This document shows positions 24,041 to 36,439 of a stretch of 62,665 bases of DNA, piece by piece. The stretch comes from Pezicula radicicola (lineage: Eukaryota > Ascomycota > Leotiomycetes > Helotiales > Dermateaceae), in assembly GCA_003008705.1 (NCBI GenBank), contig PDUO01000122.1, forward strand, positions 6,437-69,101. The letters run 5' to 3'. A model generated the notes under the pieces. The model made no database searches, was not told the origin of the DNA, and saw nothing but the letters and a program-made list of their open reading frames with translations. Positions within the stretch are counted from its first letter, which is position 1. Each line of letters opens with the position of its first letter. A program made the position numbers and the translations under genes.

Positions 24041-25326
24041 TGAGCTAAATTATAATTATCATATACGAGGAGATCATCATATTAGCCCTGTCTTTCTTAA
24101 CGTTGTCGTTGGGTATCCTGGTGAGCTTTATAGTATCTGTTGAGTTAGTTTTTATTTATAGGCAGATTTGTGCATTAGTAACTACCAAACGTAGAAACTT
24201 ATAGCCCCAAACTAGTCTTTGGTTTATATCCACCAAGTAAATTGATTACAACGTGAACCTATATAGTAAAACTTACTCTAAAACAGAAGAGTATTTCATT
24301 CATATCTTAGACTACCAAGAGATGTAAACCAATGGTCGTAGTAGATTTAGCTAATATATGTAGATACCAAGGCTACTAGTGGAACACATCAGCCAATGTT
24401 AGAACCGGTCGGTCTACCTTATATATAGGCTATTAGCAGGTAGTAGACCCTGTCAGCCTAGATGAAGATGTGGATGAAGATCCGGTCAGCTTGTCGCTAG
24501 AACCGGTTAGGACTCAGGAGGTGCGGTTCATTAACCCTAGTAGACAACTCGCAGGGTGACCGATCTACTTGTAGGCTGACCGGGATTAGACTGACTGGAT
24601 TTTTTTTTAGCTTTATCCATGTCTGATAGCAAGCTGTCAAGATGTAGCGCTGCTAAAGCTAGTAAAATCTAGACAACCTGCCGCCGGAATTAAGACTTGG
24701 GTACAGACTATTCATATCCCGGTAGCTTTCGTTTAGAATGATCTATATTATAAAACTTGTACTTCTACGATAAATTTTTTCGAATGAAGCGAGGTTATCT
24801 TGGACACAAAAATAGCCTTCCCCGTCCATCGTCGGTCAAAGTGAAATCCGTTACTTAAGGCAGTACGGTAATATAACAGCACTCACATTCCAGCTTCATC
24901 CGCTAGCAGGGTAAGGTCATCAAGCTCCATTTGTTTTAACACCCGCCAGCAGGTATAGTCCGCCGCACTAACACTTGAGCTCTATTTAATGTCCGCAGTA
25001 AAAGTCGAAGCTCTATTTTTCTTAACGCTGCCAACAAAGGTAAGGTTACTAATGAACCAATCAATAAAGTGGAACTTATCCATTAAGATTATATTGTGTA
25101 GATTGTGAATGTTGTACTTTCATTCAGGGGTATATTATTCAATCCTTGCGGGCCTTCCTCTGACTTTGCAACCGCCTGCCTTTACCCTTTGGTGTTCTTA
25201 CAAGCAGTTTGAAAACTTCATAATAATAAACTTAACCTTTAGTATCCCACACAGAGCCAAAGCATCAGGTTCATCGGTCTGTTTAACTTATGTGCGTATA
25301 ATGATTGCCTCAATGATCTTTTATGA
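24041..25326. other. Relic-bearing spacer
   Basis: On the minus strand near 24890-25010 a short piece reads AADYTCWRVLKQMELDDLTL, probably a coding scrap. Around 24415-24590, GACCGG/GGTCGG-like words recur in both orientations. Nothing else is recognisable. Confidence 0.35.
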
Positions 25327-25600
25327 ACCTTCGAGCACGATATGCGGGAAATCGAATGAGAGTCTGAATTGTCTAATTGTGAAAATATAAGTAGGAGGTG
25401 GTAGGCCTTTATATACAAGTTGGGCATTAATTGGTGCCCGAATCCTATATAAAATGAGGCATTTCGGATACAGCGGCATTGCGCGTAGAGCGCTATAATA
25501 GAAAACAAAATTGGTGGTTAAAAGGCCGAAAAAAGAAGATGCAATTATAGCCCACAATGAAGATATACTTATACGTGACCAAAATAGGCTTCAATGGCTG
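25327..25600. repeat. Dispersed repeat, copy B
   Basis: This is the second copy of the element at 6404-6680, same orientation, with scattered substitutions and small indels. It shares the minus-strand TATATAAAGGCC box and the GGCATTTCGGATA block. The two copies flank unrelated DNA. Confidence 0.75.
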
Positions 25601-25959
25601 ACATCTTTAAATACAAATACAGAGACGAAAGTTCATATGAAGAGTACTATACTTCGTATGCAGGGCTATCTGTCATCGACGGACTAGTCACTGTTGGCAA
25701 TACCCTGTCCATCACACAAAGTAATATCATTCTCCTTGCTACTGTATAACATGCGCATTCGATCAGCTTCGTCCTCCACTCTTTCTTGGCAAAGTTGATC
25801 GAACTTTTGTACTGCCGTTTCTTTACAAATTACGAGGTCGAGTCCAAAGGTTTCACGCACCTCTTGCAGGACATTATTGAGACAGTAGTGTACATTATTA
25901 CCCTTTGGAACCATCGCATTTAGCAATTACTAACTTCGTAACTTGTTAGAACCTACAAA

Positions 25960-27215
25960 ATGCTTCGTTTACCCAATAACGCCCTGCTAGAGATCTTCCA
26001 ATTCCTCTACTCTGTTGACTACGATTTTTATGTATACGGCGCGAAGAATAATAACCCTGCTGGCTAGTCGTGCTGTTTGTAGGAAGTTTACTAGTATCGG
26101 ACAAGGACTCGCCTTCACACATACCACTTTCTTCTAACACAAAAGAGGTTACAAGAGACTCCTTGAGATATCAAAATCACTATACGTTCGTGAGAGAGTC
26201 CAACACATAAGCTACTACTTTGTGGACTTTGAAGCCCCCCAGACGCCTAAGAAATTTGCAGCATGCTGGGGTATTGATAGGAAACATTTCGTGTAAGAGG
26301 AGTTCAACGATATATACGAAAATATCGCCGTAGCTGTCAACATCAAGAACTACTAAAAGATAGTAATTTCGACATAGCCACTCGGCCAATCTAAATTTTG
26401 CGAGACTTGAGCGACCTAGAAGAGGATTGGTTCATGCTTGACAGTTCTTTCACGTATTCCTAAGCTGGACAGCGACTTTTTGAGGCGATCACAAGTGCTT
26501 TGTCTGTCACAGGGTCAGGCATAGAAGAGCTGTTGCTTAGGTCTTTCGATCAGGATTCGCCTTCCTTGATAGGGATTATTCAAGGTCTTGCTCCTACGAT
26601 GCTAAGACTATATCAGCAGGCGTTTAGAATCCTAAAGCGTTTGGAAATGCTATTATTTATTGCTAATGGTTGTACATCACGAGGATAGTAGTTTCTCCCA
26701 GACACGTAAGTTAAATTGCTCTGGGATATCAGCTTTGATTCAGTCGGCACTATTGCTCGAGAAATTAAGGTTGAACTACGACATGTCTAGCCAAGACGCG
26801 CTGCCGTCTAGTTTTCTGGACTCCCTCCGCATTCCCAGGTTCGGCGCTCTGATTAGGCACGGTGCTACTTCAGGATCCATTCTGCTTGGTTAAGTGCTTT
26901 AATAAGCATGCTGCCACTCTAAAGTGGATTGAATTCGCAGGCGTCTGCCTTCAAACTGGCTCTTGGGAAGCAGTGGTCACAGGGATGAGGGATGTTTTGA
27001 CGTTGGACTCAATTTATATGCCAGGAGACTTTATGATAGGAGGCTCTATAACCGGAGGCGTTATGATAGCAGACTATACCGGCAAGAAGTATGAGATAGA
27101 CCAATATTATACAAGAGAGGGCTACAAGATATTCTATAATAGAGCGATTAAGGACTTTATTCTATACAAAACGGATGTCAATCCGTTCAATTTGCTGCGG
27201 TCAGCTCGCGCATAA
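25960..27215 (+). pseudogene. Decayed F-box protein gene
   Basis: ATG 25960 opens MLRLPNNALLEIFQFLY, a classic F-box start (LPxxxLxEIxxFL). After a frameshift near 26060 it continues LASRAVCRKFTSIGQGLAF, the second half of an F-box. It then runs through YKRLLEISKSLYVRERVQHI and the open blocks 26500-26688, 26660-26893 and 26862-27215, all typical of fungal F-box proteins of unknown target. Stops (TTFF.HKRG, KHFV.EEF, KNY.K) and frameshifts disable it. In fungi such genes are thought to encode substrate adaptors of SCF ubiquitin ligases. Confidence 0.65.
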
Positions 27216-27724
27216 CTTCCGGTGCATAAACCTCAGAAAGACCTCATGCTTTGTATTAAAGAGTAATGTTCCTATCAATCATGTTTAACAACTGAAGAAC
27301 GGATATCCTGGTCTACATACACTAAAGTCGAAGGCAATTTTAAAAGTCGAGGGGCAATTTTACTCGAGAACTAATATCAAAAGCCGTACCCCATGAACCT
27401 TTAATATGAAAAATTTTTCTTTTCTCTTTTTATTCGCTTTACTCTCCTTTGTACTCTTATTTTACCTTAATTTAATATTCTTCTATACTGGCATCTGGTT
27501 AAGTCTGTTCTTGGTATTCGTGCTATGTAACTATTAAGTCTCAAGTGTCCTATCCGCAGTTGCACTAATATAACTGCGTCCTATCTACTTAAAAGTACTG
27601 TAGATCTTGGCTATATGTCTAGAAGCTTCACGGCTCTGCTTGTAAAACACTTCTATCGTCTAAACTAGCCTTGCGATTTCTACTCTCACCTGCCTCTTCC
27701 AGGGCTGTATTAATCGTCTTGAAA
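27216..27724. other. No gene recognised
   Basis: A T-rich stretch lies near 27410-27480. There is no domain in any frame. Confidence 0.45.
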
Positions 27725-28770
27725 TTACCACTTTAAGCTTCTTACCAATCTCCACTGGCACGCTCGAAGAAGCTTAACGAGTGCCTCGAAATTGTGTATA
27801 ACCTCCACCCGAACAGACCCATCCAAATTAATTGAATTGATAACCTGAAGGTAAGAAGGTGCCACAGACACGCGACCGCGTTTTCTGGAGCTTGGAAAGA
27901 TATGCGTCTGCGTTGACAACAAGCGCCCATCTCTTACCAGCGAGTGCAATACAGAAGACCTCAACATGCCCTTCAAGTGGTATGACATGGGAGAATCCAT
28001 TATCTAAGGATAGTTCGTTTGAAATTCAGTCTCACTTTCCTCTTTTCGTCCGTTCAAGCTGGGCGCCAGGATACCAAGGATTCACGACTGCCGTGGAATG
28101 AATGTAGTGGCGAAGAAAGGAACTTGAGGAAGCGTTCCATTTGAATTACTGTTCCTTATCCGGAACTGTACTCATGGATATACTCGCTCTGTAGTCTTAT
28201 ATCAAATCACCATTCATATAAAATCGTTATCTTCATCAATGATCTCCACACCCATAAGTTCCAACTCCTCCCTCGTATTTCGGTGCTTTTCATAAGGGGG
28301 CCGGTAATAGTCCAGAGGTCTCTGTCGAGTCAGCGCTTCCCGGCGGAGGCTGTCGAGAGTGGAGGGGAGAATATCACAACCATGCTCGAGGTCATCCGTC
28401 TCGATGCTTTCCTGCGGTTATTGGGTATCAATCCGGCTTGGAAGGACTGCGCAGCACTGGAAGCCTTAACTTCCCCATTAGTCGACCCATCCTCCGTCAT
28501 GGATGGTGCTGTCGACTCTCCCAAGCTAGTTGGGGTAAACGCGTCCGTGCTGAGTTAGCTTTAGAGGTAATCTTTTCCTCGTGAGCCGGAGCAGGGATAT
28601 TCGCACGACTTTTGACCGGAACCTCCGGGAATCCAAAGCCAAACGATGTTCTTCCTGTACTGTACATGGAATCGTCGACTTTGGTACAGTAGTATCTTTC
28701 GGTCGGGGAGTAGGGATTATTCTCTCTTCCCAATAAATCCAATACTTCCTTGTCACTATTACATTATACA
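27725..28770 (-). pseudogene. Coding relics, family unknown
   Basis: Several minus-strand stretches look coding: VEVIHNFEALVKLLRACQ near 27800, LTRDLWT-like and ELELMGVEIIDEDNDF near 28210-28320, TTGFGFPEVP-like and SYNRRKAS-like Ser-rich sequence near 28400-28700. Frames change between them and stops intervene. They may belong to one or two dead genes. I cannot assign a function. Confidence 0.35.
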
Positions 28771-28944
28771 AGCAAGGGTAGGTTGTTCCTGCTGACGACT
28801 TGCCTGTTCATGTCATTCAAGCTAGGTTTCGCTTCACCTTGCTTAATTTCCTCGGACATTAATATAGGTCCGCGTCGGTATCGTCGGTTTTCCGAGATGG
28901 CTGCGTATACCTTGAATCATTTAGGGAGTACCCTAAATACTTAA

Positions 28945-30720
28945 AAAATAAGCTTGTTGTAAGTTATACTCTGTACTATATAAGATGTATTACAGTGTAA
29001 GTAAGAAGCGTTGATAAGTTAAATAATAGAGGAAATAAAACTCTAATACTAACTCTTTATATATTATATACTATTATTATATATTTTAAATAATAAAATT
29101 TATAAACTTATAGTAGTATTATTTTATAAATTCTAATTAAATTATATCTTCTAAAGTTACTATACTTCTATAATAAATTCTATACTTCTAATTAAATAAT
29201 ATTTAATTTAAAATAAATATTAAAATTATTTACTAAGAGATCTTATATAAAGATAACTATAAAGGCGAGATTAAATAGTAATAAGATATAGTTTATATAC
29301 TCTAAATAATATTAAAATTATTAAAATTACTATTATTTCTAATACTAATAACTATATTAAATATACTACTATCTATAAAAATAATTATCTCTCTTATAAT
29401 CTAGAATTCTTTAATTAATCTCTATTTACCTAGAAACCTATTCCCTTATTATATCCTAATCTATTTTATCTTATTCTATATACTATATTTATTTTATCTA
29501 TTCTAATATATAAGACTAATTCTAAGTATTTATAATAACTATTCTTATTAGTATCTAAGTATATTTAATTATATTTATTTTAAATAAATTTCTAGAGTAT
29601 TTATAAAGTAGATAACCTTTCTATTTAAATAATAAAGCTATATACTAACTTATATAAGATAGGATATTATCTTATTATAGAATAAAAGGTCCTTCTAGCT
29701 TTATATTAAGATTATCTATATAGGGAATAAGTAGTAGAATAACTACTTCTTAATAATACTATATAAAATCAACCCCTCTCTTATCTTTATCCCTCTTTAT
29801 TATAGTCTTCTTCTAAAATACCTCTTATATTACTAGCTTATCTAGTTTCTTCTTTCTAAGTCTTTATTACTTAAGGATATTATTAGTTTATAGATAGACC
29901 TATTCTACTTATTTTAATAATAGAAGTATTATATTATATTAATTAATAATAGTTTAATATTTTAATATTTCTTTAATTATCTCTTTATAGTAGATATAGT
30001 AAGAGTCTTTATAGTTATATAAAAAGTAACTCTAGAATATTACCTTACTATAGTTATTATATCTAACTTTAATATAATCCTTATTATATTAATTATCTAG
30101 TATATAGAATATTAAATATCTCCCTCTATACTCTCTAATTAGTATTATAGTCTTATTTATAAATATTATCTTTTTCTAATTATTAAGTATTTAATCCTTC
30201 TAAGAGAGTATAATCTTATAGTATAAGACTTCTTATATTAGAGTAAAGATAAGTTTCTTTATAGGTTTAACTTAATATAAATTATAAACTTATATCTCTA
30301 TTTATATAGTTAATATAGAGACTTTAATTCTAAGCTCTTATATAACCTTAAACTAAGGTATCTTATAATAATAGTAATCCTACTCTATAGTAGTCTTTAA
30401 TTAGTTTCTAGTTATTTTTAATATAGTTTTTAACTTCTCTAACTTTAGTTTAATAGTTATATATTTATATATTAATAGTAGAGGTATATTATAGATATTA
30501 TAATAGACTTATATTTTAGTAGATTTATTCTTAATTTAATAGATAGTTTATAAATCGATTTTTAATCTCTTTATAACTAGTAGAAGATTAACTCTATTAT
30601 TAATATAACTAAGGAAGATTACCTTCTCTTCTAAATTAATATATAGGTGTTTTAGAGGTATTATAGTAGCTATAGTAATAATTATTATAAAATCTAATGT
30701 AGTTTCTATTGTAGTGGTAT
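28945..30720. other. A+T-rich RIP-like block
   Basis: About 1.8 kb is nearly devoid of G and C, with TA-rich words throughout, the usual end state of a repeated element after heavy RIP. No element type can be recognised. It ends abruptly about 250 bp before an intact gene. Confidence 0.75.
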
Positions 30721-30869
30721 AGCATCATATAACTAGAAACGCTTGGGCCACATCTCATTACTATTTAATCTCGCCTTCGTAAAACTTCTCCGCTTAGTAA
30801 GCGGAATATAAGGTAAGGCTTGTGATGAGGTAGGAGGTATTTGTAGAAGTATACGAGGTAAAGTCGACT

Positions 30870-30879
30870 TTTATAAATT
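30870..30879 (+). promoter_or_regulatory. TATA-like box of the FAD oxidoreductase gene
   Basis: TTTATAAATT lies about 100 bp upstream of the chosen ATG at 30974 in otherwise mixed sequence just past the A+T block. Confidence 0.4.
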
Positions 30880-30973
30880 GAATGCTGTCGTGCACTTTGT
30901 CTATGGGCACCGCTCTCATTCAACACGCAAATATCGACATCTCTCGTGCACAGCAGCTTTTTCAAGCACAAAA

Positions 30974-32329
30974 ATGAACACTTTTCTCACTTCATTTCTG
31001 TTCCTTGGGGGGGTAGTGGGGCTTGAGGCAATCAAGAAGGATGTTGTTATCATTGGCGGTGGTTCTTCTGGCATTTACACTGGAATTCAGCTCATGGACG
31101 AGGGGAAAGATATAGCAATCATCGAAAAGTCAAGCTACATTGGAAGCCACGCCAACACGTACTACGATCCAGCCACAGGAACACCGCAGAATGTGGGAGT
31201 TCAAGCTTTCCACAATACCACTATTGTCCGTGATTATTTTGCGAGGCTCAACGTCACTGCTGGCGGAGCGAGCTACTCTCAGTGGCCGACCGTGAACGTG
31301 GATTTTATCACCGGCGAAGCTGTAACAAACTACACATCAGCAAATCAGTCGGCCATCCTTGAGGGTTTCCAGACCTACAGGGAAATTCTCGCGGAGAAAT
31401 ACGCCTACTTAGACGATGGATTCTTTCTGCCAGATCCGATTCCTGAGGAACTTTTCCTACCATTTTCCGAGTTTGCCACAAATTATGGATTCGAGGCTAT
31501 TCTTCCAAGCTTAGTGACATTCATTCAGCCAGTTGAGATTTGGAAAGAACCCACTCTCTACGTTATCAAGAACTTCGGTCTTGAGTCTACCGAAGCATAC
31601 CTACAGCTGCTCACCGCCGGAGGCTATAGACCAAAAGATGTGAATGAAATCTACATCAAGGCGGCCGAGATCCTGGGAAGCAGAGTGATGCTCAACTCGA
31701 CCGCCCAATCTGTGAAGCGCTCATCCGCCGGGGTGACTGTCGTGGTGAACACGCCCAACGGCACCGTCTGTATTGAGGCCGATAAGATCGTCATGGCTGC
31801 GCCTCCTTTCCTTCAGAACTTCCAAGGCTGGGACCTATCATCGCACGAGAGCGACCTTTTCAGCAAATTCCTCGGAAAGAACACTCATATTGCCATCACC
31901 CGCAACCCAACGTGGAATAACGTTTCCTACAATGGCGTTGGACCTGCATCTACTCTGGGAAACCCTAGACTCCCAGGAGTGATTTCAGTCGCTCCAAATG
32001 GCTTCACCGATTCATCGTACTACTCTTATATTGGATCGCCGGACCAGCTTTCCGTCGAGGACGCACAGGCCTTGTTCAAAGAGCAGGTGAATGCCTTGAT
32101 AGCGAATGGGGCGATGCCAGAGAGCGAGAACGAAATCGTGGAGTGGTTCAATCACAACTACTACATGAACTATGTGCCAGAGGAGGATATCAGGGCTGGA
32201 TTTTACACTGAGCTGAACAATCTTCAAGGCAATTCTAGCACTTTCTATGTTGGTGCTGTCTGGGCCGGCCAGGATTCTTCTTATATCTGGCGAGCTATTA
32301 ATGTGCTGCTACCAACACTCTTAGAATAG
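30974..32329 (+). CDS. Secreted FAD-dependent amine-oxidase-like oxidoreductase
   Basis: Single-exon gene of 451 residues. I chose ATG 30974 over an in-frame start at 30878 because it gives a clean signal peptide (MNTFLTSFLFLGGVVGLEA) just before the FAD-binding fold. VVIIGGGSSGIYTGIQL (about residues 24-40) is the dinucleotide-binding GxGxxG loop and IAIIEKSSYIG the next strand with its Glu. IVMAAPPFLQNF and the C-terminal FYVGAVWAGQDSSYIWRAIN also fit the flavin amine-oxidase/beta-cyclopiazonate-dehydrogenase-like group. Several N-x-S/T sites agree with secretion. Substrate is unknown; relatives oxidise amines or secondary-metabolite intermediates. The frame is intact although a RIP-like block lies 250 bp upstream and decayed genes lie downstream. 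Confidence 0.85.
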   Translation: MNTFLTSFLFLGGVVGLEAIKKDVVIIGGGSSGIYTGIQLMDEGKDIAIIEKSSYIGSHANTYYDPATGTPQNVGVQAFHNTTIVRDYFARLNVTAGGASYSQWPTVNVDFITGEAVTNYTSANQSAILEGFQTYREILAEKYAYLDDGFFLPDPIPEELFLPFSEFATNYGFEAILPSLVTFIQPVEIWKEPTLYVIKNFGLESTEAYLQLLTAGGYRPKDVNEIYIKAAEILGSRVMLNSTAQSVKRSSAGVTVVVNTPNGTVCIEADKIVMAAPPFLQNFQGWDLSSHESDLFSKFLGKNTHIAITRNPTWNNVSYNGVGPASTLGNPRLPGVISVAPNGFTDSSYYSYIGSPDQLSVEDAQALFKEQVNALIANGAMPESENEIVEWFNHNYYMNYVPEEDIRAGFYTELNNLQGNSSTFYVGAVWAGQDSSYIWRAINVLLPTLLE

Positions 32330-32355
32330 ATCTTAGAAACTAGTATTAATATTTT

Positions 32356-32391
32356 CGCGAGGAATCCCTAATCCCTTTTGGATTCCTCGCG
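32356..32391. other. Perfect 12-bp inverted repeat after the oxidoreductase gene
   Basis: CGCGAGGAATCC at 32356-32367 and its exact reverse complement at 32380-32391 enclose a 12-base loop, 27 bp after the stop codon. It may shape the mRNA 3' end or be a remnant of a mobile element. Confidence 0.85.
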
Positions 32392-32484
32392 CTACGTCTT
32401 GTATATAGAACCAATACATACCTTGACTCAAACCCTCACACTACCAATAGAAATCTACCGGTAGAAATCTACTAGTGCTATCCG

Positions 32485-33621
32485 ACAGTGCTGTCCACCG
32501 GAAGAACGTTGAGAATGGCATGGCCGCGGAGTCATATCCCATCTGTTTGCGAGGCTTGGATATAGGGAAGGAAGTGGCGATTCTGCGATGTGAGTGCATG
32601 TCCTGAGTACACGAAGTCTGTTTAGCTCAATCGGTGTTCGAGACTGGCGGCTGCCCCACGTGCAGAAATTCAATATCCTCCATCGATGAGGAGCTGGTCC
32701 TTGCACAGGCTGCAGCAAGTGGAAACGCAGAGAAGGTCAGGCAATTATTGTACAACGGAGTTCAGCACTCTCCGCGTGACTTACTCGGATCGACGCCGCT
32801 GTTGAGAGCAGCGCAGCATGGCCATCAAGCCGTCATAGGTTTGTTGTTGGACCATGGCGCTTCTATATCAGAACAGGACCGGTATCAGTAAACGGCATTG
32901 TATTAGGCATCCTTCGGCGGGCACGCGGAGGCGGTGGAGGAGCTCATTTTGCGGGAGCGGTTTTGTCTTTTGTTGATAAGAAAGGACAAACAGTGCTGTA
33001 TTTGGCGGTAAAGAGCAGGTCTGTTAGGACTGTGGCACTTCTTTCAGAGAAAGGAGATATAACTTCTGCCAAAGACCTTTGAGGGGAGCACACCTTTGCA
33101 TATAGCCGCTGACGGTGGCCACCGAGAGATAATCGGTCATTTGATCGACAAAAGGAGCCAGGCTGGACTCGAGGGATCACCTCGGCTGCACACCGTTATA
33201 CCGTTCTGCTAGGCTAGGATACGGAGCAGCAACGAATCTTTTTGTTGACAGAGGAGCAGGAGTATCCGTATTAGATAACAGTGGTCGTATGGCGCGCAAT
33301 TTGGCTGAGGAGACAGATAATACACCGCCTAAGAAGGCAAGGTCCACTGCGCAGATAGGCCTAACGGAACAGCTACAAACAACTAGGAATATTGCGCAGC
33401 TCTTCTCGACTGTATCTTCCAGCTCTCGAGGTCCAGCAAAGCGGCCTTCACAAGATAGACCGTACCCCTACCTGCGCAAGGATGGAAATGAAGTCACAGA
33501 ATCCAAGAGAGCGAGAGGAGAGGAGTGGACGGGTCTGCCTTCGAGAGTGATCTACCACGAATTCATGGTTCTTGAAGGGAGGGGCAAAGTGAAAGTGTTG
33601 GGTTCACAGCTGGGTGATTGA
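32485..33621 (+). pseudogene. Decayed RING-finger ankyrin-repeat gene
   Basis: Near 32530-32670 the plus strand reads SYPICLRGLDIGKEVAILRC, a stop, then HEVCLAQSVF and GCPTCRN. This is the Cys/His spacing of a RING finger whose first Cys codon is now Tyr (TGT to TAT). Ankyrin repeats follow: GSTPLLRAAQHGHQAVIGLL and, in another frame near 33090, STPLHIAADGGHREIIGHL. At least six stops and several frameshifts follow, so it is dead. The open 110-codon stretch at 33289-33621 is probably a shifted frame of the tail. A living relative would be a ubiquitin E3 ligase. Confidence 0.6.
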
Positions 33622-34076
33622 CTTGTTTTAATGTGAATGAACCAACGATATTCCGCAGAGACAATGGAGCACTCTTGCGTACTCACTTGTATGCAATTGC
33701 AAACTACACACATGAAAACGCCGCCCGTACCCAGGGTATCTACCATTTTCCCGCACCGCAGATGCAATACTGGCTCAACCAAACTCCAATGAATAGTATG
33801 TATACAGCCTTGTAATCCATCCATCAAAAATTGCCAAGACCATTCATTCCTTGATATCCTAGAAGCTCTTAAGCCAAACTCCCATCTTAACCACTACCCG
33901 AAAACAAAGCCATACTATTGTATTGCACCAATACTCTCATGCCCAAGCTTAACCAAACATAACCTGCGGAACCTTGCTACAGGGGAGAGAAGAACCATTA
34001 ACTTGGATGCTAACTCGAATAAAGGGGTGGAGAGAGAGAGATAAGAGAGAGGGGAGGGGGGATTAGAGGAATTGCC
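33622..34076. other. No gene recognised
   Basis: Mixed-composition spacer between a pseudogene and the convergent end of the next gene. It contains a GAGAGA purine tract at about 34025-34060. Confidence 0.45.
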
Positions 34077-34532
34077 TTACCTAGGAATAAGAAATTTCTT
34101 TAGTGTGTCCCAGAGACTGACGGCCAATAATCCAAGTGCCGCCAAGACAAAGCCGATAATGGCAAGGGTAACGACGAAGATAGAGCCGACAATAGCAAGG
34201 ATGATGACGAGATAGAGAAGATCGCGGCAGGCCTCGGCGCCCGAACCGTTGCGACAAAAGAGATGGATTCTAGTGGTACCTAGAACAGGGACACTGATGA
34301 GATAAGTTGCATTTTCTGCACCAGCTGCGTCGTTATGCTCGGCCATGTTGAATTTGGGATTGTGGGGATTGTTTCTGTTCTTTGTTGTTGTAGATACTGG
34401 AGTAGAGGAGTATAGAGGAGGCGGAGGAGAAAAAAGAGGAGAAGATGAAGGCGATGATGGTGGTGAATACACTCTGTTTAGACCATCCTGCTCCTCCTTG
34501 GGCGCTGCTGTGAAGTTTTTTTGCGGGTCCAT
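34077..34532 (-). CDS. Small predicted membrane protein
   Basis: A single open frame of 151 codons. The first 60 residues are Ser/Pro/Thr-rich and disordered (SPPSSPSSSPLFSPPPPLY). The second half contains two closely spaced hydrophobic helices: LLYLVIILAIVGSIFVVTLA and IGFVLAALGLLAVSLW. A short basic tail follows (KKFLIPR). It may start instead at the internal Met of MAEHNDAAG (about 34345). No family is recognised. The intact frame and helix pattern argue for a real gene. Confidence 0.55.
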   Translation of the reverse strand: MDPQKNFTAAPKEEQDGLNRVYSPPSSPSSSPLFSPPPPLYSSTPVSTTTKNRNNPHNPKFNMAEHNDAAGAENATYLISVPVLGTTRIHLFCRNGSGAEACRDLLYLVIILAIVGSIFVVTLAIIGFVLAALGLLAVSLWDTLKKFLIPR

Positions 34533-36435
34533 TGCGTGAATCTGGTTTCTGCGGCGATGCAGACCGAAACGTTGTTTAGGTGTGTCGGTGGTTGTGTGTC
34601 TCTATAGCGATGTTACAAAGATATATCTTCATTCTTTACAACAACAAATGATAAAAAAACAACTCAACACTAGCGGTGTCTGCGGCCGCATCGGCCGTGC
34701 ACACAGAGAGATCGATTCAAGGTATGATAATAATAATAATGATATTCATTTTCGTTCATTAGGTGCAAGTGAAATCGTTTCAAGGTAGAGAGAGAATAAT
34801 ACAAAGGTGGGAAATTATTCATCCTAAATCATTATCATAGAAAAATCAAGCTCTAGAAAGCTCTTTTCTTTTTAGAGGTCAAAAAGAATGCAGATTTTTT
34901 TTAAAGGATTTAGGGTATAGAGCAGAGCCAGAGATGTGACTAGAAATAAGGCTACATATATTTGTACTTTTCTGTAATACCTCCCCATACCCCTAGACGG
35001 AGCTAGCTACTTAGAGGCAGATTTGGTAGCTTAGATAAGAACAGGAATTTCCTTCTCCCAAAAAGCTAGCAAGGAAAAGACCAAGCTGTATATATGTATG
35101 TGTGTATATACTCCCCGAACCTAAGCTCCTTCCTACCTTCCTTCCATTCCTCCTTTATATTCGACCATACCGCTAACAGGGCCCCTAAAGAGCTGGCGGC
35201 GCCGGATAGATAGCAGGCAGAGCACTGCACAATAGCTACCAAGGAGTGGACGTGTGTTAGCTGGCAAAGGCACCGAATTACTAGTAGGTAGAGTACCGAA
35301 TCTTTGTCGCATGTGGCATTCGTGATTGTATCTCGGATTCAAAATTGAGGTATCAGATACAGAGGCTCCTTTATCTCTTTGTTGAATCGTAACCTCATCG
35401 GGGGGGGGGGGGGAGTCCGAATCGCCACAACTTGAAGCTTGACCTTTCTAATAGAAATTGTTAAGGGGTGTTGTTCTTGGACAACAAAGGTACTCGAGTC
35501 TAGATGTGTGTGAAAATTGATCAGCAAAACAAACTGTATAGCTAGTGGCTATCGGGATTTCGCCTTTAGAAGCGTCACAAAAGCCTACACTAAGATGCAA
35601 GATAAGCCTAAGAACCTGTACAGAGGGGAGCACCAAGTATTCCAAGCTACGAAAGCTACTTTGTAAAGTACGAAGTGCCCTTGACTTACCAGCCATCCTA
35701 GTGGTATCCTACAAAAGCCTGATTAATCTTGGGAGTGTTGCAACAGAAGGATCTCGTTCCTCTCAGGCATTTCTGTTGTGATCCATCTCCCTAGATAGAT
35801 ACTGCCACCTGTCCCGTAAGATATTGACCATTGCAGAAACCAACTTCAGCTTCTTCCCACCAACCTGCAACTCCGTTATTCTAGCCACAGTTTCCTGACT
35901 TTACGAAGTAGGGTACTTCCAAATGGACAGCAGATGGACTAAAAAGTCATGTAGTCAGTAGTTTTAGACAAGGATTTATTTTTAAATCCTCTTCTATTTT
36001 CAGCTCGCTCTGCTCGGATACCCATCTCGGTAAGAATAGTTGATAGATGCCGAATGACTTGTCTCGCATCCTTTCTATGAAAAGATATATTAACATTGAA
36101 ACCACGAGGCTCCATTCTGCTGCCTATAGTAGAAGTCTAAAATCAGATTGGCCAGATATCTACATTAAGAAGATTCAGCCATCAAGACTCAGCTATTAAG
36201 ACGGGAGCTACTACTCCCCCCCTCCCCCCCTGAATAAGCCCTATTGTTTAGTGACGACTTGGCGGCGGAAATATGATTTATTCAATCGAAGTGGAGAAAG
36301 AATAAGGAAACGACGACGATGACGACTTCAGATTCAATAACGAAGTACTTGTTGTACGACACTGAGGAGACCATTGGAAGTGAGACTGGGTAGGCAGACA
36401 CTTGGTTGGAACAGCATGTTTCTAAAGACTTTCTA
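34533..36435. other. Spacer with weak coding scraps and homopolymers
   Basis: The minus strand shows short scraps such as GGKKLKLVSAMVNILRDRW near 35790-35880 and MAGKSRALRTLQSSFRSLEY at 35696, but no recoverable gene. A 14-base G run lies at 35400-35413 and C-rich runs near 36210-36230. Confidence 0.4.
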
Positions 36436-36439
36436 TTTC

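Noticed and set aside
32356..32391. Rho-independent terminator
   Set aside because: The organism is a eukaryote; the hairpin is kept only as a structural observation.
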